DNA from: Purpureocillium takamizusanense
Taxonomy: Eukaryota; Ascomycota; Sordariomycetes; Hypocreales; Ophiocordycipitaceae
Length of the DNA stretch: 64,000 nucleotides
Assembly: GCF_022605165.1 (NCBI RefSeq)
Contig: NC_063069.1
Span: 3,906,001 to 3,970,000, forward strand
Reading direction: 5' to 3'
In this document: positions 23,337 to 34,600 of the stretch, in pieces
How the letters are laid out: each line of letters opens with the position of its first letter
How positions within the stretch are numbered: the first letter of the stretch is position 1
Notes under the pieces: model-generated
Told to the model about the DNA's origin: nothing
The model's input: only the letters and a program-made list of their open reading frames with translations
The model's database searches: none
Position numbers and translations under genes: made by a program

Positions 23337-24278
23337 CTACTCCTTCACGGACTGTTTCTCGCAGTGGCATTGAGGTGGTGGTACCTTTGTGGAAGCCGAC
23401 GAGTCGGTAAACTTGGAGAAGCGCTGCACAAGGTGGCCAAGCCCCGACGACGCCGCCGCTGCCATGTTCGCCTGCTGGTGCTGCGCCGCGGCGACGACGC
23501 CGCCGCCCCTCTGCCCGCCGCCGCCGCCCTGGCCCTGCTTGTTGTCGGAGTTCTGCCTCGCGGCGCCGTACATGTCGTCGACGATCTGCACCTCCTCGTA
23601 GGGGTTGAGCGGGCAGTCGGCGAGACAGAACTCGCGCTCGCGCTGCTCCATGTACTCGCGGACGGCGCGGAACTCGTCGGCCACGAACTTGAGGCGGTTC
23701 GGCAGCCCGCTGCCCTTGAGGTACGTCAGGATGCCCGCGATGATGGTGTTGATGGCGCCGAAGCCCGTCACGGCGGCGCGCGACCCGTTGGCCGCGCCCA
23801 GGGCCGTCAGCGTGGCCGCGACAATCATCTGGATCCCCAGGCAGGCGTTGATGGCGACGTTGAAGACGCGGTAGCCGCGCTTGGCCTTGCGCTCGGCGCG
23901 CACAACCCGCGGGTAGATGCCGTGGTTGGGCGCCGCGCGCGAGGCGTGGCCCGAGGTGCTGAGCGTGGGGACCGTGTCGATGCCTGTGAGCGATCGGAAG
24001 ACGAGTAGCTTGTCCGTTGGCGGGACCAGTGCCGCCTCGGAGGTGGGGATGACGCTGAGGCGGCGCGGGTTGTTGCCGTCGTTGGGCGGGGGCGGCGGCT
24101 GGTGGTGTTGGTGTTGGTGGTGGTGATGCTCATTCTCTGGATCCCGCGATGCGGCGATGCCGTCGGGGTACATGTCGGCCGCGTGAAGGGTCTGGTGTTG
24201 TTGCTGCTGCTGCTGCTGCTTCTCGGGATCGCGAGGTTCGTCGTGGCCGAGCAGCCAGCGAACAGCTCGTCGGATCAT
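23337..24278 (-). CDS. Fungal SLATT-domain two-helix membrane protein
   Basis: 313 aa in a single exon. ATG 24278 is used because the frame upstream opens with GTG. The first 120 residues are low complexity (poly-Q, poly-H, poly-P). A compact domain at about 125-220 has two transmembrane helices, roughly 137-160 (VAINACLGIQMIVAATLTAL) and 168-187, joined by a short GAANGS turn. A basic/acidic amphipathic helix ending VREYMEQREREFC follows. This matches my knowledge of the fungal SLATT family (SMODS- and SLOG-associating 2TM effector). In bacteria SLATT proteins are thought to act as membrane effectors in nucleotide-triggered conflict systems; the fungal role is undefined. The C-terminus has CHC, and CLADC follows the domain, possible lipidation sites. 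No nucleotide-sensor partner is adjacent. Confidence 0.82.
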   Translation of the reverse strand: MIRRAVRWLLGHDEPRDPEKQQQQQQQHQTLHAADMYPDGIAASRDPENEHHHHQHQHHQPPPPPNDGNNPRRLSVIPTSEAALVPPTDKLLVFRSLTGIDTVPTLSTSGHASRAAPNHGIYPRVVRAERKAKRGYRVFNVAINACLGIQMIVAATLTALGAANGSRAAVTGFGAINTIIAGILTYLKGSGLPNRLKFVADEFRAVREYMEQREREFCLADCPLNPYEEVQIVDDMYGAARQNSDNKQGQGGGGGQRGGGVVAAAQHQQANMAAAASSGLGHLVQRFSKFTDSSASTKVPPPQCHCEKQSVKE

Positions 24279-25784
24279 TTCGTCGTCAACACAAACCCGC
24301 ACAACAAGGGTTCCAGCCCATGGGCAGAATCAAACAAACAAAAGGGTTGAATCAGAGCGGTCACTGGTTGCCCCCCAGTCGAGTCGAGTCGCGAAATAAT
24401 AAGGGCCCTCCGGTTCGCGTTATAAGACACGGACACTGCACCCGCCTACCAAGTTAGTATCTCGTGGCCGCCGACAACGCAGACGTAGCAACACCACACC
24501 ACCCACCCACGGTTTTGGCAAGCAGTAGCGTGTGTCTATCCCTCCGGATAAAAACAGCACCATCGAATGATCAACGTCGCCGCTCGCGGGCGCGCGGCAG
24601 TAACTCTGATTTGTCAACGCGGCTGCTGCTGCTTGGTCGCGTCGTGCCAGGGCGTAGCTTCTCCCCCGACGTGGGCGAGGCTCCTTCTTGGCTCGTTGGT
24701 GAACCTAAAAGAGAGGAAAGAAGGTTAGCGGAACGGGGAAACAGGGGAGCTGACGGACGCTGCAGGTAAGACCTGCACGAGTGGCTTGCTGAGCTGCCGA
24801 GACTGAAAATGAGTTGAACCACTCGCGAACATCGGTCGCGCCGTCGGCGAACCGGGGGCTGACTTCTCCCTCTCCCCCTCGCTTTAGCAAGTGCCTGATG
24901 GTGTTGGTGTCGAAGGATGTTTGTTTTCCCCTCCATCTCGCTCACGCTGGGCGCGCGCTTCGTCCCGTCATGAGACTGGTCTTTGTCTAACACAACTGAG
25001 CACCACTCGGGGGCAGCACGTCTGTCCGCACAATATATTGACTCCATCATTGCTTTTTCTTTGGTTTGCCGAACTATCTCCCCAGCCACACTTGAGATAT
25101 GGAGAAGTGTCCGAATGTCAAGAACGGTAGAAGGGGAGGGGGGCCATTGAGCCAGGCAGCGAAGCCGGGGTCATTCGTCGATCACACACTGCCGTTTTGA
25201 CGGATTGGGTTCCCGCGGGCCGTCGCGCGCCAGCCACATCCATGGGCACTAGCCCAAGTCGAGCGAGCGAGCTGAGATGTTTGGTTCCAGACGTGGAGGA
25301 GGGGGCAAGACTGGAGGGGGGCGCTTCATGTTGGCCATAATGTCTCACAGTCAAAGGGGCGAGAAACACGGTGAGCTCAGATCATAAAGGGAGCACAGAA
25401 GATGAGCTGGACAGCCTTTGCCATGAGCCCATCAAATCGGTGATTCTCGACAAATATTTGGCGTCTCCATCGAAGTGATATCGACGTCTGGTGCGCTTCA
25501 AAATACAACATCAGCCGGCCACCAGTGCCATAATCGGACTGCATTGCGATCATCTATCGTCCCAATCTTTTCACAGATCTTGCGTAAACGTTACCACACC
25601 CATTGTCGTCCCGATACTACCCAACCTGGACGAGTATACGCACGACGCTACGAAGTACATGTATGGAATACGACCACGCGTACGAAGTAGGCCCTGAGCG
25701 GTCCCCGGCCGAGCACCGGACCGCGTTTCGTTCGATATGACGGAAATGAATTCGAGAGAGCGCAGTGCTCATTAGTCTCCCGCC
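24279..25784. other. Intergenic region of 1.5 kb
   Basis: This is the upstream region of the SLATT gene and the downstream region of the MFS gene. No gene is supported. Confidence 0.45.
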
Positions 25785-27532
25785 TCAGTCCCGCTTCTTG
25801 ATCCGAGGGAAGCTCAACCACACGGCCGCAACCAGGACGATGAGCGCCAGCACCACGGGCTGCAGCACGGCGACGCCCTTCTTGGCCGCAATGGCGCCGA
25901 TGATGAACGGGAACACGGTACCCCCCGTCCCGCCCATGGCCATGGCGAAACCAATCGCGCTCACATGGATGCGTTTCGGCAGCAGCTTGGCCGTGACCAT
26001 GACGGCCCCCGGGAACATGGGCCCCAGGAAGAAGCCCAGGAAGGCCGCCGCGACGGCTGACACGACAAACGACGGCACCAGCCAGAAGAGCAGCTGGAGC
26101 GCGACGCACACGACCAGGTATATGCTCAGGCAGAGGCGCTCGCCGTAGCGCTCCGTCACAAAGCCCAAGCCCGCGCGGCCGACCGCCATGCCCGCCCAGA
26201 AGCCGGACCCCGAAATGCCGGACGCGTACGGCGTGGCGTGGCGCACGCGCAGCATGAACGTGACGATCCAGCCGCCGAGGCCGACTGACGACAGCTTGGT
26301 GTTAGCGATCGATATACTAATCTGTGCGGATATATGAATGAAGAGGGATGTGCGCTTACCCTCAACACCCATGTAAGCAAAAAAGAAGAGGGCGCAGAGC
26401 CAGGTCACCTTGGACTTGATGGCCTCGCGAGTGCCCGCTCCGCTTCCTGTCTCGTTCTCCTGGGCGTGCTGCGCGCGATACACGGCGCCCGTGTCGCGCC
26501 AAAAGCTCAGCGTCAGGCCCGCAAACTCGACGACGCCCATGCCAATCTGCGGCATCGTCAGCACCGATCCGCTCTCGGGCGAGCAGTTCCAGAATGACTT
26601 AAGAGTAATGATGTATAGGGGAAGGGGGACTCCGTACCAAGACATAGTAAAAGGTGTACCACGGCAGCTCGGCCTTGACCACCATGGAGGTGGCGATGAG
26701 CGGCGCGAACAGGGCGCCGAGAGAGTAGGAAGCGTGCAGGAAGCCCTGGATGGCGTTGGCCTTGTCCATGGCGCCGACCCAGGCGCAGAAGCAGGCATCG
26801 GTCAGGCCGTTGCCGAAGCCGCTGATGGCGTTGGCGACGACGAGCACGGGGTATGGCGGGTGGGCGGCGAGGATGGCGTAGGTCAGGATGTGGCACAGGG
26901 GAGCCATGACAGCGACGCCGCGCCGGCCGAGGGCGACGTGGATGCGGGCATTGGTGGAGGCGGCGGTGGAGTAGCCGACGAAGGGGGTGAGGAAGATGAG
27001 CGAGACGACGGTGTAGCTGAGGTCGTAGTATTCTTCGAGCTGTGAGAGGTGTCAGCTTGTTGGCTATGGACGATGAAGCCGCCGCGACCTCAGCACCACT
27101 TACGTATGGGATCAGGGCCTGTCCACGAGGTTAGCGATTATCATATTTATTAATAATTTACTCAGCTGGATAAGGAAGGAAGGAAGCTTCCAGCATTAGC
27201 TGCAGTTCTGTACGCACACCGACGGCAGCGTCGTTCATCCCGGCGAGCGTAAACGACACGAGCGAAAACGCCAGCTTGGCAAGGTTAGACCGCGGCCAGT
27301 TCCACCGCTCGACGACCCCGTAGGCGTCCGGGGGCGGCGCGCCGCCATCGTCTGACGCTTCTTGATCTTCATGTCGTTGGCCGGCGGCGGCCTCGGGGCT
27401 CGCCTTGGTGTCGCCGTGGCCGGCGGATCCAACCACGCGGCCGGAGGCTCGGGAGCCGGACGAGGCGATGCGACGGAGCTCAAAGGCCCCAGGCGCGGCG
27501 GCCGGCGGCGGCTCGGTGAGGGTTTGAGACAT
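25785..27532 (-). CDS. MFS transporter, BSC6-like, with a 15-nt micro-exon
   Basis: Major facilitator of 472 aa with unknown substrate. Exons on the minus strand are 27218-27532, 27104-27118, 26638-27039, 26360-26546 and 25785-26284. Exon 2 encodes only ALIPY; the joins give DAAVGALIPYLEEYYDLSY, the conserved first-helix region. Introns have GTGCGT, GTAAGT, GTACGG and GTAAGC donors and CTAAC or CTGAC branch sites. For intron 3 I chose the acceptor at 26547 because it has a branch site and gives FYYVLIGMGVVEFAGLTLSFW; a nearer AG would make a 40-nt intron. ATG 27532 is used because the upstream extension starts with TTG. The first 90 or so residues are a disordered cytosolic tail. Similarity to yeast BSC6 (bypass of stop codon 6) is from recognition of the family, not a search. 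Confidence 0.85.
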
Positions 27533-29836
27533 GTCTGCCTCAAGTCCGTTGGTCGGTGTGTTGGGGCCGGTGGTGGGCCGGAACACGGACGGGGAGGATG
27601 GGGGGAAGTTCGTCTCCAAGCTTCACTCCGTGCCCTCTGCAACGATAGGACTTGAATGATAATTTGTCTTCGCGCGTTGCAAAGATCTCGAGCGCCGTCC
27701 CAGAGCCCCAAGTAAACTAGAATGGTGAGAAAAGAATGAAGAGAGGAGCTGCGTCTGCCCGTCGAGTTTATAAACAACATGAACGGGGATCGAATGAACA
27801 GAAGCGCTCACCGGTTCGGCGGCGCGCAGCTCCGGACAAGATTTGGGCGCCAAGGAATCACCCATCTTGCTCGCTTTGCCCCCACACACGCTACGGATTG
27901 CTTGTTAGGTTAGTTAGGTAGTCGCAGGCCGGAGTCCGTTGATCGGAGCCGTGGCTTGGTAGCACGAGACTTGGTAGGGCGCCGCCGTTGGAGTTGGACA
28001 AAGGTCGAAACCCCGCGGGCGTGTGGAATGACTGCATGACGGACGAAGCTAACACGTAAGTCCTCGGAAAGCCCCCACCATCCACGAGTGGTGTCTGGGG
28101 CGGCACCGGTGAAAGGGTGGCCGGGGAAATACTCGGGCTAGTCCGCGGGGGTGCCGGACCGACGAGATGGGGAGACGTTGATAGTCGTCGAATGGGGGAC
28201 ATGTGGCAAACCGTTCAATGAGTGAGCGCTCTGTGTCGGGGATGCTTTCTCTGCCATATCGCTTTCTACGTAAGAAGTGGCGCGATCACATCCCAACAAT
28301 GCGGAGCGGCGTCACGTTCGATATTGCAGCTCGCGTGGTGGTGACGCTGCATGTTGATATTCGGGTTCCCTCTTAAGTCGTGAATGATCGTGCTATTTTT
28401 CCGCTTCACCTCTGATGGCAGTGTTCTTGTACTCCTCGAGCGACAAGATTCTTGCAACTGCAACCTCCTTGTTTGACAGATAGATAGGTAGCCAGGACAA
28501 ATACACGTACCACCGCCCCGTGCCCCTACAACCTCAAGTCCATTCATCACTAATTGTCGAAAGTCATGAGCATTACCAGAGCGGCAAAGAAGATTCATCA
28601 GTCACCTCGGGCTCATAACATCGACCCTCTTTCTTACAGCCGGTGAAACTGCAAAGTACACGCATGAGTGAACACCGCCAGCCATCCGCTTGCTCAGCAT
28701 GTTGTACCAACACCAAACATGGATGGCGACGATTGACGACGACAGCGATGAGAATGATAGTAGACTCTTCCTTCTACAATTTCAGCAGTATTCTCTGCGT
28801 CCGAGGTGACAAGCCCAAAGCCTGGACCTCACACTCAACTATGAAGCCAGCCGCGCGCATCCAGCAGTCATGATGCCCTCGCACCCTCCTCCCCCAGCTA
28901 CGCTTGTATCGTCCGCATCTTCAGCGATTCAAATTGCATATAATTTCCGCCACGCATCATATGTAAGTCCCAAGGCCCTTAGCTTGGGCACCAACTCGGT
29001 CTGCTGTACACGATTATCTTGCCCTAGAATTAGGCGGAACGCTTTGCATCCACGCCCGCCGACAACTTCCACGCCACACCGCCAGCTGTCAACAGCACTG
29101 CTGTTTCTTTCGCGCCAACTTGCCTTTAGCGCGACGCACGCATCACTGTAGCGTAGTGGGCGTCGTGCGCAATCGCAAGCACCGCCCATGTACTTCGACA
29201 CGATATCTGCTCTGCTCTTCTCGGTAGGCTCGTCAAACCCTCTGCATTCAACAGCGTTTCAAGGAAGAGCAGTACGCGCAAGGGAAATCCTCATGCCCTC
29301 TTTGAATGCACAGCTTGTACTTTGGCACCTCCGTCAGGCGATTCAACGAAGCGAGCTTCGTGCTACAGACGAAACCAGCAATCAAGTTACTCCGCCCATC
29401 TTGGGCAAAACCCTACACCATGAGAGCCAGATCAACAAACACCACAACGAATGCGCAAAAGGAGGGGCTGGACGCGCAGTTCTTCGACATTAATGAAAGC
29501 TGTGAGACGCAGTTTGTAGTGGACAGGCTGACATAAAGCTGCTTCTAAGCGACAGAGCTCCTCTTTTTGATATTGACGACGGCGTCTTCATCGGGAACTA
29601 GCCCTCGACTTGACCATGAGAAGGTTAGTTAAGCCATCTGCTCCCTTCATGGCAGGCTGGCTAAACATAGACAACGTCGTGTGTGTCAGAGTAGAGTGCA
29701 TGTACGATCTGTATTAAGAAATAGGCCATAGTCTGGCTAGTGGGTATCATGATGGTCATAAGCTTCCCGATTCCCTTACGTCTACTGTACAGCCCAACCG
29801 GCATAATTAGGGTCTCCAAGAAAAGGCAAGGCGCAA
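27533..29836. other. Intergenic region of 2.3 kb
   Basis: No gene is supported on either strand. All frames are short and lack recognisable domains. Confidence 0.45.
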
Positions 29837-31389
29837 TTAAACCGGGTCTGAAGAGCCGCTCGCACTCCCAGACCGCGAATCTTTGCCCCCAAGATCCCGT
29901 ATATACACCAGCTGCATCTCATCGTTATCCTTGTCTCCGTACTCCACGGTGTACGTCGTCTGTAGGGTGATGGCGTTGGACTTGATTTCGGGCCGGTGTT
30001 GCGATCGCTCCACGTGCGACACGTTGCCCGTTGCCCTAAATGGCCGGCTCTGTCTCCTTGTGGTTGTAGTTCGATGTACGCCGCTCGAGTACTTGGCGTA
30101 GTACCGCTGCGTCGTTCCCAGCAGCTTGGGGAACAGGTGCACCAGCAGCAGCCGCAGTGACGGCATGCACGCGCACATAATGCCGACGTTGATTTCCACT
30201 GTGGACCACATGCCCACGTCAAAAAAGTCCCAGGTTGGATTCGTTGAGTCCGACCCAAACTTGACGAGTGACCTGAGACGGAGGATGCTGACGATGGTGA
30301 CGCTGCTAGAGCGTCAGTATACTGTAGTGACCTAGGAGCCGTATTCAAGACAGGGGACTTACAAAGCACCGACACTAAACATCATTGCGACACCGACCTT
30401 CTTCCTCCAGTCTAGCTTAAGGCCACGCAATTGCCATAGCGGGATAGCGAGCATCCATATGTCCAGAGCGATGCTGATAGCGGCGTTGGACCAGGCAATG
30501 GCGTTAATGTCGAGACAATGCCCTTGGTGGATGCCGTCCCACTTCCACCAGTAGTAGTTAATAGGGGTACATTGGAAGATGGCGGTGAAAACAAAGATGA
30601 TGCCGAAGACGGAGACGAAGGCAACGGTGCCCCAGAGTACTCGTCGCACCCCTATGCCGGGAAATATCCGGATATAAAAGAAGAGCATCGCCAGTTTCAG
30701 GAGCGACACCTCAGCAAAGTAGATGATTTCCATGATGTAAAAGTCGCGGCCAAAATTCGTAATATTTTCCATCGTCAGGGTCCAAGTGTCCCGGCCCATG
30801 CCGTTAGGTGCAACGCCATGGGCGTTGATGACAGTGCTCGGAACTCCAGTGACGATGGTGATGAGGGTAAACCAGTCATCAAGGCCAAAGTCGAGCTTGG
30901 CCCACAGCTTATACCCAAAGCGTTGAAGGACAAAGGCGGCCGATATGGCGCCAAAGGCGTTGGATATGGCCACATACTCGCTCGTCTTGTCCCGGACAGG
31001 AGCATTGCAGCCCGATGCGGTGAGGTTCTTGGTTACTGAAATAACCGATGTGAGTGGTCTGTTGGGGACTCGTGACATGGACACGCAGACGTACTGATGG
31101 CTTCCTTGATGGTGCAGTTGCCCATGACGCACGTTGTCATGGCGTCCTGTAGCTTCTGATCGGTGCACATGCATGTTTGGTTGGTCAGGGAGCATTCACT
31201 CTGCCCAATGGTTTCTCCGAGACAGGACATCTGTTGGATGTCAGTGAGCTTTCGACAAGACTGCCTCCAATGTCAACATACTGCACACTTGGGAAACAGA
31301 AGAAGCCGATCCTGGAGCGACGGCTCTTGGGCCCATGCCAACGGCAGGACCACCAGGGCCGTTGGCCAAACCAGCGTCCACACTCTCAT
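29837..31389 (-). CDS. CFEM-domain seven-helix receptor (PTH11-like)
   Basis: Putative plasma-membrane G-protein-coupled receptor of 460 aa. Exons on the minus strand are 31282-31389, 31095-31230, 30363-31035 and 29837-30302. A signal peptide (ends PLAWA) is followed by a CFEM domain with eight cysteines at about residues 35, 39, 49, 56, 58, 70, 75 and 91; C56-x-C58 is the typical CxC. Seven hydrophobic segments of the fungal rhodopsin-like domain follow, with LDFGLDDWF, FYIRIFPGIGVRR, FQCTPINYYWWKWDG, and SILRLRSLVKFGSDSTNPTWDF after the last splice. A polar cytosolic tail of about 110 aa ends the protein. Introns are 51-60 nt with GTATGT, GTACGT and GTAAGT donors. In plant and insect pathogens such receptors sense surfaces or ligands; that role here is inferred. 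Confidence 0.9.
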
Positions 31390-31444
31390 GCTGACGATGC
31401 CTGAGGAGGGGCTGGTGGCCGTCGAGTTCGACGCCGGGCTGCGT

Positions 31445-31457
31445 GTATATATATAAA
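31445..31457 (-). promoter_or_regulatory. TATA box of the CFEM receptor
   Basis: A run of alternating TA about 57-68 bp upstream of the ATG at 31389, at the junction of a duplicated promoter segment. Confidence 0.5.
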
Positions 31458-31459
31458 TG

Positions 31460-31606
31460 AAGGTCCACACGAGGAGACGCGGGACCATATATGGGCTAAA
31501 CCGTGCGCCGGCCGAGCAGCGTAGCTATATAGAAAGGTCCGGAACGAGACGCGGGGCCGGATATGAGCTGGGCCGAGGGACCGTCGGGCAGCGTATTCGG
31601 TACGGT
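31460..31606. repeat. Diverged 74-bp tandem duplication in the receptor promoter
   Basis: Two copies (31460-31533 and 31534 to about 31606), each starting AAGGTCC and sharing GACGCGGG, ATATG.GCT and GCAGCGTA. A weaker third partial copy seems to run from about 31386 to 31459, including the TATA stretch. The same repetition shows as a repeated peptide in the minus-strand reading frame. Confidence 0.65.
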
Positions 31607-34600
31607 TCCCGAGCGAGGCCGACAAAGCGGATATGCGGGAGGCGTGTGCGCCGCCACACCGGTGGATGGACCAGAAAACCCCACGCCAAAATGCGTTGAA
31701 GGATATTGAGGTCAGACAAGTGGGAGGGGGGCAGAGCGCAGACGGGCCCGGCAGACTGGATATAGATATTCGCTTCGCCCAGAGATCTTCGACAACGACA
31801 CTAGCGTGAATGGGTTGCGCACGTCCATGTGTCGGGTCTTGTTGGGGTGACGGGGTGGTTGTCGGCTTTGGCGCGGACAGATCGAGAGGCCTGAGAGCTC
31901 GACACCATCTCTCTGTGGGCTCATCAGAGACTTGCCCCTGCCCACCGCCGTTGAGGAGGCCGGGAGCCGCACATTATTTGCCATTGTGGTGGAGAGGGAC
32001 GCAGGAAAGCCACCAGGGCAAGCCAAGGTTCTCTCGTACGCAGGACAACCGCGGAGTGTGACCCAAACTATCAACAGCCGGGCCACGTTGGAGGCGTCGA
32101 CGCCAAGGCACTGCACGACACGCGCGGTTCCCGAAAGGGGCAAAGGAGACGGTGGAGGGAGATGCTGTTACGAGAAAGGTCAGGGACGGCGGCGACTTTG
32201 GATGATAGGCGTCAGCCCGCTGGAGTTGGACGGTGGTGAATGGCGTCTGGCAAATGCGGCGCGGCGGAGGCGATCTCCACAGCGGGAACAAGGCGGAAGG
32301 GCCTCGGCTTGCTTCTGGCGTTGCGCCACGGCGACGATGGCGAGCGTGCCGCCGCTACTAAGACGGGGGCTCGGAGGAACTGGTCTCGGGTTCGGCGGGC
32401 ACACCAGGCTGACGAATATACGAGTCGCATCTGTTTCGTTGCCGATGCCACTTGCCACGAGAAGACGGTGGAAGTGTGCGGTTGAGTAGCGCGCCAAAGG
32501 ACGACACCTCGAGCGTTGGGGCAACCCCAGATTTGCGCCTGGAGAGCGGTGGCCAGGGGGGATGGCCATGTCCACGAGCCTCGCGGCAAAGCCATCAGTG
32601 TGCTTGAGAGGTAGTTAGCAGGCACGCCGCGAAGAGCAGCGACGATGGGACCGATCGAGGCATGCTGCATGCATGAATCGTGTGGAGGGCACGGACCAGA
32701 AGCCCACTTTGAGGTTAGCTGGTGGCTGCTTGTCGTTGGTGGTGGTCGCAGGAGGAAGGCGTCGAGGCAGCGTCGTGGGCGGTGGAGGCAGGCCTTTGGG
32801 GGCGTCGACAGTGGGCGGGGCGGCGTCGACGGACCTCTGAAGCGGCCCCGTACTGCGCCAAAGGATATGCAGGCAGGCAAGGAGTTTATTTGGCGTGGCT
32901 TGTCGGGCGGCCGCCTGTTGGCCAGGTTCGGGGCGCTGGGCAAGGGTTTCTCTGCGGCATGAGCGGCTTGAACCCGCTGATGCTTCGGTTGATGGGAAAC
33001 TGAGGGTTGCGACGGCACATCTTTGTTGTCGAAGCAGGGCCAGCTCCAGCCGCGTGGGACTGCGGGGCATTGCGTTGTAGTGCGTTGTGGGTGCGTTGTA
33101 GTAGTATTGTGTTGTGTTGCAATGCATCGCATGGACGCCGATGTACAGGCTTGGGCGGCGTTGTCGCCGGCGGCGGCGTTCGACCAAGATGCCTAGAGCC
33201 ACAGAGAGACAATGCTGGCGCGGAATACCCCGCGGTCTACTAGGTATTTGTTCGTCGTCATTGCGTCGCTGTCGATGATCACTGTCCGTCGGACACGTGG
33301 TGGCGCTTGAGCTTCAGCAGCCGCAGCCGCAGCATCAGCATCAACTACGCGTTCGCACGATGACGTTGGACAGCCGGGGGGGAGACGAGATTTGGTGTTT
33401 CAGACGTAGGGACGCCTCGACGCAGTTTCGGGGGTCGAGGCGAGTCGATGTTGTGCTGGGCGCATGGCGGGTCTTGTCTGGGGGTGAGGTGAGGCCAGTG
33501 TGATGGAGGGGACGGGAGGGGACATTCGACGATGGGTTGGAGAGGGAGGGGCACGTTGCGGCTCCTGCCTTAGTTGCTGTTGTTCCCCAGGCCGACGCGG
33601 AGACTCCATGCAGACTCGACGCAGGCAGACAGTTTGGGACAGGAAGGAGCAAAGGACGAAGCCATGACGTTTTACTTACCTTGGTACCTATAGTATGCTC
33701 GGTTTGTTACCAGGTAGGTAGGTACCTAAAGCATCTTCCTTGTATCTTATGGGAGTATGTGAACCACTGCACCAGCCTCCAATTCCTTGGTAACTTAGCC
33801 TAGGTTAGTAGTTAGTAGTTGTTATCTGATTTCAGCCTGGTTTCTCTTTTCATGAATAAGTACGCTCTACTAGGTACCTATTGTCAGGATTCAGGAATCA
33901 GGATCGTGCCTGCCTGTGTATCCGCCCGCCCTCAGAGAGACTTGGCAGGGGACAAGGGCAGGTGCACCGCGGTGTGCGGCGTCGCACCTGCTGCATGGCC
34001 AGATCCAACATCAGACGACCATAACGCGACATCGCAACCATCGTGACATGAAGCTCCGCGTCTCGCCTGCTACACTACACAGCTGGCCCCTCTTGCGACA
34101 ATCTCGAGCGCCCGCACACCCTCCCGCCCGAGACAACTAAGACAACTTCGACGCCGGCTACCTACAAAGTTACTACTGTAGTTACCACCATCTCGTCTCC
34201 GTCGATCTGGGCGGGCGACGCCCGTCCCCTGCTTCGTTGCCGGCGCCACGACCAGGGCGCATTGATTAATTTCCGCCTGTCTCTGGGAAATGCCGATGCG
34301 CCCATCGCGATATCCATCGTCATTTGCCCGTCTGTCCGCTCTCATGGTCACTCTCCACGCGCCATGGTAGCCCTTGATTGCTGCTCTGCTCCACGTCCCA
34401 TATCTGCCGTTGCTTGCGAAGCGTTGCAGACAACACGACGGGGGGCACAGAACATACAGCTCGACAAAGGACAGCCATCGCGACCGGCTCTCACGGAGGG
34501 GCGCCGCCTGTCAGTGTGACACCATTGACAAGTGCATCGGCCATTGGTCTTGGCTTTGCAGGGGCCATCCTGTCCGTCGCGTGGTGGCTTCCGCAGATGG

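Noticed and set aside
26598..26637. 40-nt intron in the MFS gene
   Set aside because: It is too short for a usual fungal intron. Extending to the CAG at 26547 gives a CTGAC branch site and a continuous, conserved transmembrane helix.
32212..33132. 306-codon minus-strand frame in the gene-poor stretch
   Set aside because: It begins with GTG and has no domain, splice context or sensible composition. Overlapping frames of similar length exist on both strands.
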